Made by a program: the position numbers and the translations under genes. 64,000 bases of DNA from Runella defluvii (GTDB taxonomy: Bacteria > Bacteroidota > Bacteroidia > Cytophagales > Spirosomataceae), in assembly GCF_014195535.1 (NCBI RefSeq), contig NZ_JACIBY010000019.1:1-64000 (forward strand). Reading direction: 5' to 3'. The notes below the pieces were generated by a model, which searched no databases, was not told where the DNA came from, and was given only the letters and a program-made list of their open reading frames with translations. Below are positions 36,901 to 45,663 of this stretch, in pieces; position 1 is the stretch's first letter, and every line of letters starts with the position of its first letter.

Positions 36901-37108
36901 TATATACCTTAAACGAATGTCCATCGTAACGATTCAAACCATCTTGCGTACCAAACCACATAAACCCCCGTGAGTCTTTGAGCATGTGATACGGCGAACC
37001 TTGTGATAGCCCTTTTTCTACCCCAATATGTTCCACCCGATAATCCTGCGCAAACAAGCATCGGCTTACCAACTGAATTCCTAAAAAGAAGAGGAATAAT
37101 CTGTACAC
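33986..37108 (-). CDS. Propeller-type sensor histidine kinase (HisKA_3, two-component regulator propeller)
   Basis: A 1040-residue membrane sensor. Signal peptide at 1-20; a periplasmic double seven-bladed propeller of Reg_prop repeats (for example DSRGFMWFGTQDGLNRYDG and DRRGNIWLGTEEGLNCYE) to about 680; a Y_Y_Y domain to about 755; one membrane span (WWFYFVCTGLFGYVAFVAG) at about 770-790; HisKA_3 with phospho-acceptor H825 (IAQDLHDEVGA); then HATPase_c with N-box ELMNNSLKH and G-box DDGKGF. The start is a GTG directly after a stop codon, so no earlier start exists, and it is needed for the signal peptide. No response regulator adjoins, so it is an orphan kinase. Ligand unknown. Confidence 0.92.
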   Translation of the reverse strand: MYRLFLFFLGIQLVSRCLFAQDYRVEHIGVEKGLSQGSPYHMLKDSRGFMWFGTQDGLNRYDGHSFKVYKPDPNNPYTLHGVNIAGIVEDRRGNIWLGTEEGLNCYERSTEHFTLIVDKKHAGIKKRTAPFYADQDELWYIREGEGMLAYHFKTKTHRVIAPEVFISQDFDYIDWTTRTSAGDVWMVGDKGVVRYNIKEKKYHYYFSQSPKNELGTPLNIICLYVDAKNTVWLGSLNGVIRIDNTYTTFQFFDKSAEGQPIGAVYSIAEGINKKLWIGTQRNGFWILNPAKLTLQPLSLPLVTPRKLDNYEITRIYVDNRGIIWANVDPDGLLKVIPNASVLRKITDSPDSPDERRLDNFSVRCFAQSPDGNVWVGTEGSLNVYQPKNRTIIKRYLTKAAMPTIPSLNFIKSLLRDSHNRMWLGTYGGIMYFDPKAEKFTLFQFDKNPSRNNYTRNITELSDSLFLLGTPQGPWIFNVQKATFSRPPMLKNRNVFSVFQSKDSTIWVSSYFDGLYGYRYRNNQWKQVYYGMKYFNINVIREDTIRGKLWVGTEKGLLELNPKNRVYRFYNDRNGLANSYIYGIIIDKKRDLWLSTNHGISHFDQQTNQFRNFDVADGIQGYEYNGNAFLETSEGEIFFGGVKGFNSFYPERMRKLSFKPSVHLYNFSVNEAAYPLEKQINETDVVSLPYSQNTFSLEFAAIDFYSNGRNEYKYRLEGQDDDWVRSGSKNYVRYANLAPGRYVFRVMASNRDGLWSDDEKKLFIRIQPPFWQTWWFYFVCTGLFGYVAFVAGKNRLVRLKEKEQERLRIALDAQEQERKQIAQDLHDEVGARLATLKLYASTMTKYLSKKPESQEIKSKTLEIINDSIVDIRRMLRELSPRVLEQYGYAAAIEELVRKISQSGVVGVEMDASRLPERLPTEIETGLYRITQELMNNSLKHADCKKITIRAHQDEDIIHFDYFDDGKGFDYAKAKQGLGIGNIESRVAVLRGQIVWTPKVGEGNAVFIQIPMTSKRPELSLLDVKQVIESLRKWLVSFREIN

Positions 37109-37179
37109 TTACCTGGGAGTTTAGGCCATAACTTCCTCTGTCAAAAGGCAGAGATAGGGCAAGTTACAGAAAAATATAC

Positions 37180-38088
37180 TTAGGAGTCAAAACACAAGCG
37201 AGTATTTTCGGACGTCACTTCCAGCAGCGCATGTCGTCCGACTACCATGGCACGGTTATCAGCGACGTGCCCGACGGGAAAATCAAAGGCAACGGGATAA
37301 TCAAATTCTTGCACGTAGTCACTGATAATTTCGAAGTGATTTTTACCAAAAGAAGCAGATTCGTTGTCTTTGAGGTCGGTAAATTGCCCCACGACGATGC
37401 CCGCCAGTTGGTCTAGCTTACGCGCTCGTTTCAATTGAACCATCATGCGGTCGAGGTTGTAATAGTATTCTTCTACATCTTCGATAAATAAAATTTTACC
37501 GCGTGTATCTATCTCAGAACGTGACCCTAACAAATGCGCTAAAAGGCATAAATTACCACCCACTACTGTTGCCGCTGCTTTGCCATTTCTGTTGTACGGA
37601 TGAGCAGGCACATCATACGCAAGTTGCTCTCCCCAAAGCGCTTTACGCAGCGATTCAAGCGCATTTTCAGCACCTTCTTGGCCAAATAGCTTGGGCATAG
37701 TAGCATGCAAACTCTCAAAACCAAGGCGATGCAAGTGGCAGTGTACGGCCGTAATATCGCTAAAACCTACCAGCCATTTGGGCGATTTTTTAAACTTTTG
37801 AAAACGGAGGGTATCAATAATTTTTGAACTACCATAACCACCTCTCGCCGAGAAAATAGCCCTAACGCTCGGGTCATCAAGCATGTGTTGTAAGTCTTGG
37901 CGCCGCTCCTCGTCGGTTCCTGCAAACTGGTTGTAATGAGAATAGAGGGTGTGACCTTCAACTACCTCAAGCTCCCAGTCTTCTCGCAAAATTCGCAACC
38001 CCTCTTCCAAGGATGGGTACGACACTTTACTGGCCATTGCCACTACCCCTACTCGGTCTCCAGCTTGTAAAAATGATGGTCTTATCAC
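37180..38088 (-). CDS. LD-carboxypeptidase, peptidase family S66 (LdcA-like)
   Basis: A serine peptidase of about 302 residues that trims the terminal D-Ala from murein tetrapeptides during cell-wall recycling. Nucleophile S87 lies in ARGGYGSS, the glutamate region is LFIEDVEEYYYNLDRM, and the histidine is in FPVGHVADNRAMV; together they form the S66 Ser-Glu-His triad. I start at the GTG giving VIRPSFLQAGDRVGVVA, which matches the family's compact N-terminus. An ATG 28 codons upstream (38172) would add an unrelated leader and overlap the nuoJ-like gene by 38 bp. anmK, another murein-recycling gene, is at 51018. Confidence 0.88.
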   Translation of the reverse strand: MIRPSFLQAGDRVGVVAMASKVSYPSLEEGLRILREDWELEVVEGHTLYSHYNQFAGTDEERRQDLQHMLDDPSVRAIFSARGGYGSSKIIDTLRFQKFKKSPKWLVGFSDITAVHCHLHRLGFESLHATMPKLFGQEGAENALESLRKALWGEQLAYDVPAHPYNRNGKAAATVVGGNLCLLAHLLGSRSEIDTRGKILFIEDVEEYYYNLDRMMVQLKRARKLDQLAGIVVGQFTDLKDNESASFGKNHFEIISDYVQEFDYPVAFDFPVGHVADNRAMVVGRHALLEVTSENTRLCFDS

Positions 38089-38134
38089 GTAAAGTCTAGC
38101 TTCTTTAAGTTCAAAAAATCCTGTTTTAATTTTT

Positions 38135-38665
38135 CTATTTTTCTCGCTTAACGGCCAAATAGGTAGCGCCAATCAGGGCCATGAGCAACAAAATACCTAT
38201 TACTTCAAAAGCCCAAACGTGGGTTGTCATTAGATGAATCCCAAACTGACGTAGTGTTGTACTTCTAACGGCTGGGTCAATCACATCGTCGGGGCCGTGT
38301 AGAATAAGAAAATTGGCATGAACAATCAACCAGAATAAACCGCCAAAAATGGCCAACGCCACCACAGTTCCCCAAAAATGGTTTATGTGGGTCGTCAGGA
38401 CAATATTCGCCTGTTGGCTATCCGTTCGGTCGGCTCGGTGCGTCAGCATGACCCCAAAAATGAGGAGAATCAACACCCCACCTACGTAAATAAGTAACTG
38501 AGCCACTGCCAAAAAATCGGCTCCTGCCAAGACAAACAGCGCCGCAACCCCCAATAAAGTAATAAACAAACTCAAAGCGGCATACATCACATTGCGGGTA
38601 AAGAGTATCGTAAGGGCTGCTCCCACTGCAAGTGCTGAAAAGCCATAAAATGCTATTTCTTCCAT
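38135..38665 (-). CDS. Second NADH-quinone oxidoreductase subunit J-like protein, outside the nuo operon
   Basis: A 176-residue membrane protein with five predicted spans. The conserved NuoJ core is present: A-L-S-L-F-I-T-L-L-G-V-A-A-L-F-V, then DFLAVAQLLIYVGGVLILLIFGVML. It is clearly different from the NuoJ of the main operon (50461-51006), sharing mainly the core pattern. It lies 7 bp after a small outer-membrane protein gene and before ldcA, with no other complex I gene beside it. It may supply NuoJ to a second, separately encoded complex, or be a relic of one. Confidence 0.85.
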   Translation of the reverse strand: MEEIAFYGFSALAVGAALTILFTRNVMYAALSLFITLLGVAALFVLAGADFLAVAQLLIYVGGVLILLIFGVMLTHRADRTDSQQANIVLTTHINHFWGTVVALAIFGGLFWLIVHANFLILHGPDDVIDPAVRSTTLRQFGIHLMTTHVWAFEVIGILLLMALIGATYLAVKREK

Positions 38666-38671
38666 TCTCCG

Positions 38672-39160
38672 CTATTTTTTTCCAAAGGTGTAAATCAGCC
38701 CAAAGTTACTTTTTAGAATGCCCGACTCAAACTTTCGCTCGACGTAAGGGGCAATTTCTAACGCAATTTTTACTTGGGGCACTGTTTTAAAGGGCGAAAC
38801 GCGCGTTCCGATATTGAGCGAATAGCCCTCCACCACATTTTTTGTTTGATTGGCCAACACCCCAATAAAATTAAATCGTACGCCGCCGCCTGCATAAAAT
38901 TGAGCGGCGCTTGTTTGTTTAAAATTAAACAAAGGCAACACCTCCGTACTAAGGCTTCCAAACAAGGTGTTGGTTTGTAGGCGAGCATCCAGCCAAAAAA
39001 CCTTGGCAGGGTTTGTACTCACCGAAATCAGGCCATTCCAAGGGTAGTATCCTACCGATTGAGCTTTCACCTGAGCCATTCCCAAGAATAAGCCTAAAAA
39101 AAGCCCCGTTCGGAGAAGAGTCCGAGCGGGGTTTAATGATTGGTTCTGCGTTAAAAACAT
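38672..39160 (-). CDS. Small predicted outer-membrane beta-barrel protein, unknown function
   Basis: A 162-residue protein. A signal peptide (about 1-34, hydrophobic GLFLGLFLGMA, cleavage after VKA) leads into alternating strands rich in aromatic and glycine residues (AQFYAGGGVRFNFIGVL, VKIALEIAPYVERKF), ending in FGLIYTFGKK. This fits a small outer-membrane barrel. I do not recognise a family. It starts 12 bp after the ffh stop. Codons 9-22 of its signal peptide contain a terminator-like hairpin, so its expression may depend on read-through from ffh. Confidence 0.65.
   Translation of the reverse strand: MFLTQNQSLNPARTLLRTGLFLGLFLGMAQVKAQSVGYYPWNGLISVSTNPAKVFWLDARLQTNTLFGSLSTEVLPLFNFKQTSAAQFYAGGGVRFNFIGVLANQTKNVVEGYSLNIGTRVSPFKTVPQVKIALEIAPYVERKFESGILKSNFGLIYTFGKK
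39096..39134 (-). terminator. Intrinsic terminator of ffh lying inside the next gene
   Basis: On the minus strand, arms 39134-39121 and 39114-39101 pair at 12 of 14 positions around the loop CTCTTC, followed by seven T residues (39102-39096). This is the form of a rho-independent terminator. It lies 39-77 bp past the ffh stop but within the signal-peptide coding part of the downstream gene. Confidence 0.75.
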
Positions 39161-39172
39161 TTGAAAATGGTT

Positions 39173-40486
39173 TTATCTCATTTTAAGTTTACCCATTTTT
39201 TCCATTGTATTCATCTTTTTCATCATTTTGCGCATTTCGTCAAACTGTTTCAAAAGATTATTTACTTGCTGTAAAGATGTACCACTACCTGTTGCAATAC
39301 GTTTCTTACGGCTATTGTCAATCATGTCTGGGTTTTCGCGTTCTTTCGGAGTCATTGACTGGATGATGGCCTCAATCGGTTTGAAAGAATCGTTGTCGAT
39401 ATCCATATCTTTCACGGCACTTCCCATGCCTGGAATCATTCCCAACAAATCTTTGACGTTACCCATCTTTTTGATTTGTTGTAATTGTCCCAAGAAGTCG
39501 TTGAAATCGAACTTATTTTGACGCATTTTGGCGTTCAAACGCTTCGCTTCGTCTTCGTCAAAGGCTTGTTGAGCGCGTTCTACCAACGAAAGTACGTCTC
39601 CCATTCCCAAAATACGGCTCGCCATACGATCAGGGTGGAAACTATCAAGGGCTTCCATTTTCTCGCCCGTTGAGATAAACTTAATCGGTTTATCTACAAT
39701 TTGGCGAATTGAAAGCGCCGCTCCCCCACGAGCATCACCGTCTAACTTGGTAAGCACAACCCCGTCAAAGTTCAAACGTTCATTGAACGTCTTGGCCGTA
39801 TTTACCGCATCTTGCCCCGTCATTGAGTCAACAACGAACAAAATTTCGGAAGGTTTTAGGGCTGCTTTGATATTTTCAACCTCACGCATCATGACCTCGT
39901 CAACGGCCAAACGACCCGCTGTATCGACAATCACAATTTTCTTGCCCGACTTTTTGGCGTGGGCAATGGCGTTTTGGGCAATTTCTACTGCATTTTTATT
40001 TTCTGGCTCGGCAAAAACTTCTACACCTATTTGCTCACCAAGCACTTTCAGCTGGTCAATCGCCGCAGGACGGTAAATATCACAGGCCGCCAACAACACC
40101 TGACGCCCTTGGCGTTTGAGTGAGCTGGCCAATTTACCCGAAAACGTTGTTTTACCCGAACCTTGAAGACCCGCAATCAAAATTACGGCAGGATCACCTT
40201 TGGTATTGATACCTTCGGCATGCCCACCCATCAATTCAGTCAACTCTTCATGGACAATTTTCACGAACATTTGCCCAGGCTCAACCGCAATCAAAATCTT
40301 CTGATCGAGGGCTTTATCTTTGATTCTGTCCGTAATTTCTTTGGCAACTTTGAAGTTAACGTCGGCGTCCACCAAGGCGCGGCGCACCTCTTTAATCGTG
40401 GCGGCTACGTTAATATCCGTAATTCTGTCTTTCCCCTTGAGGGTTCGAATGGCTTTGTTTAATTTATCCTGTAAGCTTTCAAACAT
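39173..40486 (-). CDS. ffh: Signal recognition particle protein Ffh
   Basis: A 437-residue SRP54-type GTPase that binds signal peptides of nascent membrane proteins together with 4.5S RNA. Order: N domain (1-90); G domain with P-loop GLQGSGKTT at 106-114, DTAGR and TKLDGDARGG; then a methionine-rich M domain (MGNVKDLLGMIPGMG, IATGSGTSLQQVNNLL, MMKKMNTMEKMGKLKM). Full length for the family. Divergent from the secreted esterase gene, with 138 bp between them. Confidence 0.97.
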   Translation of the reverse strand: MFESLQDKLNKAIRTLKGKDRITDINVAATIKEVRRALVDADVNFKVAKEITDRIKDKALDQKILIAVEPGQMFVKIVHEELTELMGGHAEGINTKGDPAVILIAGLQGSGKTTFSGKLASSLKRQGRQVLLAACDIYRPAAIDQLKVLGEQIGVEVFAEPENKNAVEIAQNAIAHAKKSGKKIVIVDTAGRLAVDEVMMREVENIKAALKPSEILFVVDSMTGQDAVNTAKTFNERLNFDGVVLTKLDGDARGGAALSIRQIVDKPIKFISTGEKMEALDSFHPDRMASRILGMGDVLSLVERAQQAFDEDEAKRLNAKMRQNKFDFNDFLGQLQQIKKMGNVKDLLGMIPGMGSAVKDMDIDNDSFKPIEAIIQSMTPKERENPDMIDNSRKKRIATGSGTSLQQVNNLLKQFDEMRKMMKKMNTMEKMGKLKMR

Positions 40487-40624
40487 AGTAAACGCAAATA
40501 AAATGAGGCCACAAATTTAGTGAAACAAGTCTGGAAACCATAATAACTTTGAATAGCAGTGTGAAAAGTAGTGTGATAATTTTAAATTTGCGCCGCAAAA
40601 AACTTAAAAATCGAAACGTCCGTC

Positions 40625-42796
40625 ATGATTATGCAGAGAAGAACAACTACTTACTGGCGCTGGTTGAATGTGTTACTGATTGTGTTTATGACAGTAGGTA
40701 CGTTGATGGCCCAAGTCAAAATTACTTTTCCCGTCGAAAGAGCCATTTTTCAGCGTAACAACGCCAACCAAGCAGTTATTTCTATTGGCGGCTACTATAC
40801 ACAAGCAGTTGACCGCATCGAAGCACGGCTAGTACCTGTGCTCGCAGGGCAAGGACAAGCCACTGACTGGACTACCATTCAAACAAATCCCAGTGGAGGC
40901 ACTTTTTTAGGTACTTTGACAGGCCGTGGGGGTTGGTACACGCTAGAAGTAAGGGGATTTTATGGTCCAAACCAGATAGGACGTGACGCCATCAGTCGGG
41001 TAGGTGTTGGGGAAGTATTTCTGATTGCAGGCCAATCCAATGCCCAAGGCTTCTTCGATTTTGGCGCTCCCGCTGCCACTGATGACCGCGTAAATGCCGT
41101 AACTTGGGACAATCAAAACTCAGACAAAACCAACAATCCGACACTTACTTTCGCTCAGGTTACCGCCAATATGGTCATTGGACCTCGTGGACGCAGCGCT
41201 TGGTGCTGGGGTGCCTTGGGAGACTTGCTCGTCAGAAAGCTCAATGTTCCAGTGATGTTCATGAACGCCTCTTGGTTTGATACTTCCACCCAAAACTGGT
41301 TAGATGCCGCCAATGGCAAGCCCGTTGAGAGCCGAGTTCCAGGCGTATTCTTACCTCCAGGCATGCCTTATGCTAACCTCAAAGCATCGCTCCAATACTA
41401 TGGTTCTATCTTAGGATTACGGGCTGTTTTATGGTTGCAAGGAGAAAACGATGCCGCCGCCCGTGTAACAAAGGCAGCTTACCAAAATTCATTACAAGGC
41501 TTAGTAAACGTTGCTCGCATTGAGCAAGGAGAAGTGTTATCTTCACTCCCTTGGGTGTTGTCGCGCACTTCTCGTTATGCCTTCAACAGCGCCTCGTTTG
41601 TATCTCAAGATGTAATTGACGCCCAAACAGCCGTCATTAATATTCCATTTAACAAATGCTACGGTGGGCCTTTCACTGATAATATTCAAGTACCACGACT
41701 TGCCAAAAATCCCGTCAATGGCGAAGACGACTACGTTCACTTCCAAGGACAAGGCTTGGTAGATGTAGCACGGGCGTGGGATAATTCTCTTCCTCCAAGC
41801 TTTTTTGCCACCGTGGTGCCCGTTATGGCACGGACAGTTTTACCCATTTCTATCAGTTGCAATACCCCTGCTGTTAGTTTTAATGCCAAAGCGCCCAATG
41901 GCTTTTCTTCTTACTTGTGGAGTACTGGCGAAACTACCCAAATCATTACGGTAAAAGGAGCAGGTACCTACCAAGTTACGATGAAAGATAACGCTGGGAA
42001 TACCTACCTAACTGCTCCCATCACAGTGACCGAAAACGTTGAACCACCTGTTCCAACCATTACACCAAGTGGCGAACAAGTAATTTGTGCTGACTCGACC
42101 ATCACCTTGTCGGTCAATGTATCAGCTGTTAATACCGTTACTTGGAGTAATTCATTTGAAGGCAGAACTATTTCGGTAAAAAACCCAGGCCAATACACTG
42201 CTAGAATTTCAAATATTTACGGGTGTAGTTCTGCTGTTTCGTCACCAGTAACCATTAAAACTATCAGCATAAAAGCACCGTCTATTGTTCAATCAGGCCC
42301 TTACAGTGTACAAGCGGCTGTTGATTCTACGATTTATTCGTTTGCTGACTCAAAGGTTTCGGCCATTTCTTGGGACTGGCAACAAGGTAGCCGCGCACTG
42401 CCCAACAAGCAATCTGCCATCAAGACAACATCTATTGGTGCATTCAGTGTCCGTTCTCGGGTGACGTTTGTATCATCGACGGGCGGCAGTTCACGTACGT
42501 GTGTATCTCCTTTTTCTTCAGAAATAACCGTTCGCCCCGCTGGTGAGGAAGAAGGTTTAATAATTTATCCCAATCCGAGTCGTCATGGGAAAATTGCCAT
42601 TGAAACCTTCCAAGACCTGACAAATGTGCAGATAACCGTCGCCCACATTTCGGGTCAAGTGGTTTACCGTGAGAAACTTCCCGTGTTGGACGTCCGCAAA
42701 GTAGTGGATTTGTCGCACCTCCCAGATGGGGAATATATTTTCAAAATTTCGTCCACCACCCTCAACGATTCACGACGAATTATTATAGATTATTGA
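40625..42796 (+). CDS. Secreted SGNH/sialate O-acetylesterase-like protein with T9SS sorting tail
   Basis: A 723-residue protein. Signal peptide to about residue 30 (ending LMAQ). The catalytic region (about 125-400) has the SASA/SGNH motifs EVFLIAGQSNAQGF (nucleophile serine), LWLQGENDAA and EDDYVHFQGQG. PKD/Ig-like segments follow, with W-S-T-G-E-T-T-Q-I-I-T-V typical of Cytophagales surface proteins. The last about 75 residues are a type A T9SS sorting domain (YPNPSRHG, then LSHLPDGEYIFKI). It is secreted by the type IX system and probably removes acyl groups from glycans. Substrate unknown. Confidence 0.87.
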   Translation: MIMQRRTTTYWRWLNVLLIVFMTVGTLMAQVKITFPVERAIFQRNNANQAVISIGGYYTQAVDRIEARLVPVLAGQGQATDWTTIQTNPSGGTFLGTLTGRGGWYTLEVRGFYGPNQIGRDAISRVGVGEVFLIAGQSNAQGFFDFGAPAATDDRVNAVTWDNQNSDKTNNPTLTFAQVTANMVIGPRGRSAWCWGALGDLLVRKLNVPVMFMNASWFDTSTQNWLDAANGKPVESRVPGVFLPPGMPYANLKASLQYYGSILGLRAVLWLQGENDAAARVTKAAYQNSLQGLVNVARIEQGEVLSSLPWVLSRTSRYAFNSASFVSQDVIDAQTAVINIPFNKCYGGPFTDNIQVPRLAKNPVNGEDDYVHFQGQGLVDVARAWDNSLPPSFFATVVPVMARTVLPISISCNTPAVSFNAKAPNGFSSYLWSTGETTQIITVKGAGTYQVTMKDNAGNTYLTAPITVTENVEPPVPTITPSGEQVICADSTITLSVNVSAVNTVTWSNSFEGRTISVKNPGQYTARISNIYGCSSAVSSPVTIKTISIKAPSIVQSGPYSVQAAVDSTIYSFADSKVSAISWDWQQGSRALPNKQSAIKTTSIGAFSVRSRVTFVSSTGGSSRTCVSPFSSEITVRPAGEEEGLIIYPNPSRHGKIAIETFQDLTNVQITVAHISGQVVYREKLPVLDVRKVVDLSHLPDGEYIFKISSTTLNDSRRIIIDY

Positions 42797-42803
42797 TATT
42801 TTC

Positions 42804-42833
42804 GGGGCTTCTGTGGTGTACAGAAGCCTTTCT
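42804..42833 (+). terminator. Terminator after the T9SS esterase gene
   Basis: GGCTTCTGT (42806-42814) pairs perfectly with ACAGAAGCC (42820-42828) around a 5-nt loop, followed by TTTCTT. It lies 9 bp past the stop codon and separates this gene from the nuo operon. Confidence 0.75.
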
Positions 42834-42874
42834 TATTAATTTTACAGCGCCGTTCAAAAACCAAAGCCCTAACA

Positions 42875-42906
42875 TTTGGTTTACTTAACGGACATTCCTA
42901 ATTTTG
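42875..42906 (+). promoter_or_regulatory. Bacteroidota sigma-A promoter of the nuo operon
   Basis: TTTG (42875-42878), a 20-bp spacer and TAATTTTG (42899-42906) match the known Bacteroidota promoter TTTG-N19-21-TAnnTTTG exactly. The -7 element ends 38 bp before the nuoA start codon, giving a short leader. Confidence 0.65.
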
Positions 42907-42944
42907 AGTATTAAGTTAATCTGCATTAACCAATCCCCATACGA

Positions 42945-43313
42945 ATGAATTATTTACCTTCAGACTACCTACCTATCCTCATTCAACTAGGCTTGGCATT
43001 GGCCTTCATCGTGGTGACCATGATAGTAACGCACTCTATTGGTCCAAAGCGAAACAGTGAGCGTAAAGACGAAGCTTTTGAATGTGGTATCGAATCAAAA
43101 GGAGATGCGCGTACTCCTATTTCCATCAAGTATTTTCTAGTAGCTATTCTTTTCGTCTTGTTTGACGTGGAGGTTATTTTTATGTACCCTTGGGCGGTCA
43201 ATTTCCAAAAATTAGGGTCGCTAGGATTTGTAGAAATGATTTTATTCATGGGCTTGCTTTTGGCTGGCTTCTACTACATTATCCGCAAAGGTGTTTTAGA
43301 CTGGGAAAAATAA
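42945..43313 (+). CDS. nuoA: NADH-quinone oxidoreductase subunit A
   Basis: A 122-residue membrane subunit of complex I with three spans. The family motif DEAFECGIESKGDARTPIS lies in the first loop, followed by KYFLVAILFVLFDVEVIFMYPWA. It sits at the junction of the peripheral and membrane arms. First gene of the nuo operon, 20 bp before nuoB. Confidence 0.96.
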   Translation: MNYLPSDYLPILIQLGLALAFIVVTMIVTHSIGPKRNSERKDEAFECGIESKGDARTPISIKYFLVAILFVLFDVEVIFMYPWAVNFQKLGSLGFVEMILFMGLLLAGFYYIIRKGVLDWEK

Positions 43314-43332
43314 CAACGATTAACCATCAATT

Positions 43333-43878
43333 ATGGCAACTGATATAAAAATAGTAGAAGCCCCTGAAGGATTCGAAGGTTCGGGCTTCTTTGCTACCTC
43401 GTTTGATAAAGTAGTAGGTTTGGCCCGTAGCCACTCGTTGTGGCCATTGCCGTTTGCGACGTCTTGCTGCGGAATTGAGTTTATGTCCACCATGGCTTCG
43501 CGTTATGACTTGGCTCGTTTTGGTTCAGAGCGTCCTAGTTTCTCACCTCGCCAAGCTGACATGTTGCTGGTTGCAGGAACCATTGCCAAGAAAATGGCCC
43601 CTGTCTTGAAACAAGTTTACCTTCAAATGGCCGAACCTCGTTGGGTTATTGCCATTGGTGCTTGTGCTTCAAGTGGTGGTGTTTTCGATACGTACAGCGT
43701 TTTGCAGGGCATCGACCGCGTTATTCCTGTGGATGTATATGTACCTGGTTGCCCTCCTCGCCCTGAGCAAATTTTGGAAGGCATCATGCAAGTACGTGAA
43801 CTTACCCACAACGAATCACTCCGCCGTCGTAATGGTGCCGAGTATCAAGCACTTTTGGCATCGTATAACATTCAGTAA
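43333..43878 (+). CDS. nuoB: NADH-quinone oxidoreductase subunit B
   Basis: A 181-residue peripheral subunit that carries iron-sulfur cluster N2, the last electron carrier before quinone. The four ligands are visible: C45-C46 in TSCCGIEF, C111 in GACASSGG, and C140 in VPGCPPRPE. Starts at an ATG. Followed 15 bp later by nuoC. Confidence 0.97.
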   Translation: MATDIKIVEAPEGFEGSGFFATSFDKVVGLARSHSLWPLPFATSCCGIEFMSTMASRYDLARFGSERPSFSPRQADMLLVAGTIAKKMAPVLKQVYLQMAEPRWVIAIGACASSGGVFDTYSVLQGIDRVIPVDVYVPGCPPRPEQILEGIMQVRELTHNESLRRRNGAEYQALLASYNIQ

Positions 43879-43893
43879 TCATCGATTTTATCA

Positions 43894-44406
43894 TTGAGAC
43901 TTATGCTCAACAATCAATCAGTAGCAGAAGAAATCGTCAAGAAATTTGGGGATGATGTATATGATTTTGAAGAGCCATTTGGGTTGCTCACGTTGACTAC
44001 CACGCGTGAGCAGATTATTCCAATGCTCGAATACCTCAAAAATCACTCAGAATTTAAAATTGGCTTTCTAACAGATATTACTGGGGTACATTTTCCTGAC
44101 ACCACCCCCGCCACCGAATACTGTGTGGTATATCACTTGCACAGTTTTATTCACAATTTTCGGGTACGTATTAAAGTCTTTTTGGCAGAAGCCGATTTGC
44201 ACATTCCAACGGCCTCCGAAGTATATGCAAGCGCCAATTGGATGGAACGCGAAACGTTTGACTTCTTCGGAATCATCTTCGATGGCCACCCTAATCTAAT
44301 TCGTATCCTGAACATGGAAGAAATGGATTACCACCCAATGCGCCGCGAATATCCGTTGGAAGACGCTACCCGTGAAGATAAAATTGATGCTCTTTTTGGA
44401 AGATAA
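43894..44406 (+). CDS. nuoC: NADH-quinone oxidoreductase subunit C
   Basis: A 170-residue 30-kDa-type subunit. The family signature ERETFDFFGIIFDGHPNLIRIL and the ending MDYHPMRREYPLED are present. Here NuoC is a separate protein and not fused to NuoD as in E. coli. It shapes the connecting part of the peripheral arm and holds no cofactor. Confidence 0.96.
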   Translation: MRLMLNNQSVAEEIVKKFGDDVYDFEEPFGLLTLTTTREQIIPMLEYLKNHSEFKIGFLTDITGVHFPDTTPATEYCVVYHLHSFIHNFRVRIKVFLAEADLHIPTASEVYASANWMERETFDFFGIIFDGHPNLIRILNMEEMDYHPMRREYPLEDATREDKIDALFGR

Positions 44407-44424
44407 TTTTAAGTAAAACAAGAA

Positions 44425-45657
44425 ATGACCGAAGCTAACATTGCCAAATCAACTAGCGGTACTCTTGTCAAAGACGAACCAGTACAATACGTCAATGAAC
44501 TGACTACCCTCAACCTTGGCCCTACCCACCCCGCGACACACGGTATTTTCCAAAACGTGTTGACGATGGATGGTGAAAAAATCATTGCTGGGGAACAAAC
44601 AGTCGGGTATATCCACCGCGCTTTTGAAAAAATTGCCGAGCGTCGTCCGTTTTACCAAATTACGACCCTCACCGACCGCATGAACTACTGCTCTTCTCCT
44701 ATCAATAACATGGGATGGCACATGACGGTTGAAAAACTCCTCGGCGTTGAGGTTCCAAAACGGGCTCAATACATTCGCGTTATTATGATGGAGCTGGCAC
44801 GTATTGCCGACCACATCGTTTGTAACGGTATCTTAGGCGTTGATACAGGCGCATTTACGGGCTTTTTGTACATCTACGAGTACCGTGAAAAAATCTATGA
44901 AATTTACGAAGAAATGTGTGGTGCGCGTTTGACAACCAACATGGGTCGCGTAGGTGGAATGGAACGCGATTTGTCGAAAGAAGCGATTCGCAAAATCAAT
45001 GAGTTTTTGACGACATTCCCCCCTATTTTCAGAGAATTCGAACGGTTATTTAACCGCAACCGTATTTTTATGGATCGTACCGTTGGGGTTGGCGCTATCT
45101 CTGCCGAGCGTGCCATGAGTTACGGCTTTACGGGGCCAAACCTTCGTGCTGCTGGGGTGGACTACGACGTTCGGGTGATGAACCCTTATTCTTCGTACGA
45201 AGATTTTGAATTTGACATTCCAGTTGGACAACATGGCGATACTTACGACCGATTCATGGTTCGTGACGAGGAAATTTGGCAAAGCCTTCGCATCATTGAG
45301 CAAGCGTTGAAAAATCTTCCAGAAGGCCCTTATTTTGCCGATGCCCCCGAATACTATCTGCCTCCAAAGCAAGAAGTATATCGTAGCATGGAAGCACTCA
45401 TCTATCACTTCAAAATTGTGATGGGTGAAATCGACGCTCCTGTTGGCGAGGTGTATCATGCTGTTGAAGGCGGAAACGGAGAACTTGGATTCTACTTAAT
45501 CAGCGATGGTGGACGTACGCCTTACCGTTTGCACTTCCGTCGTCCGTGTTTTATTTATTATCAGGCTTATCCTGAAATGTGCGTTGGTAGCACCATCTCA
45601 GATGCTATCGTGACCATGAGTAGTCTTAACGTAATTGCAGGTGAGTTGGATGCTTAA
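44425..45657 (+). CDS. nuoD: NADH-quinone oxidoreductase subunit D
   Basis: A 410-residue 49-kDa-type subunit that forms the quinone pocket with NuoB. Signatures are [12 protein letters not shown] near residue 30, [15 protein letters not shown], the [12 protein letters not shown] segment and the C-terminal [24 protein letters not shown]. The ligand cysteines of related hydrogenases are absent, as expected. nuoE starts 6 bp after its stop. Confidence 0.97.
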   Translation: MTEANIAKSTSGTLVKDEPVQYVNELTTLNLGPTHPATHGIFQNVLTMDGEKIIAGEQTVGYIHRAFEKIAERRPFYQITTLTDRMNYCSSPINNMGWHMTVEKLLGVEVPKRAQYIRVIMMELARIADHIVCNGILGVDTGAFTGFLYIYEYREKIYEIYEEMCGARLTTNMGRVGGMERDLSKEAIRKINEFLTTFPPIFREFERLFNRNRIFMDRTVGVGAISAERAMSYGFTGPNLRAAGVDYDVRVMNPYSSYEDFEFDIPVGQHGDTYDRFMVRDEEIWQSLRIIEQALKNLPEGPYFADAPEYYLPPKQEVYRSMEALIYHFKIVMGEIDAPVGEVYHAVEGGNGELGFYLISDGGRTPYRLHFRRPCFIYYQAYPEMCVGSTISDAIVTMSSLNVIAGELDA

Positions 45658-45663
45658 TCGACT

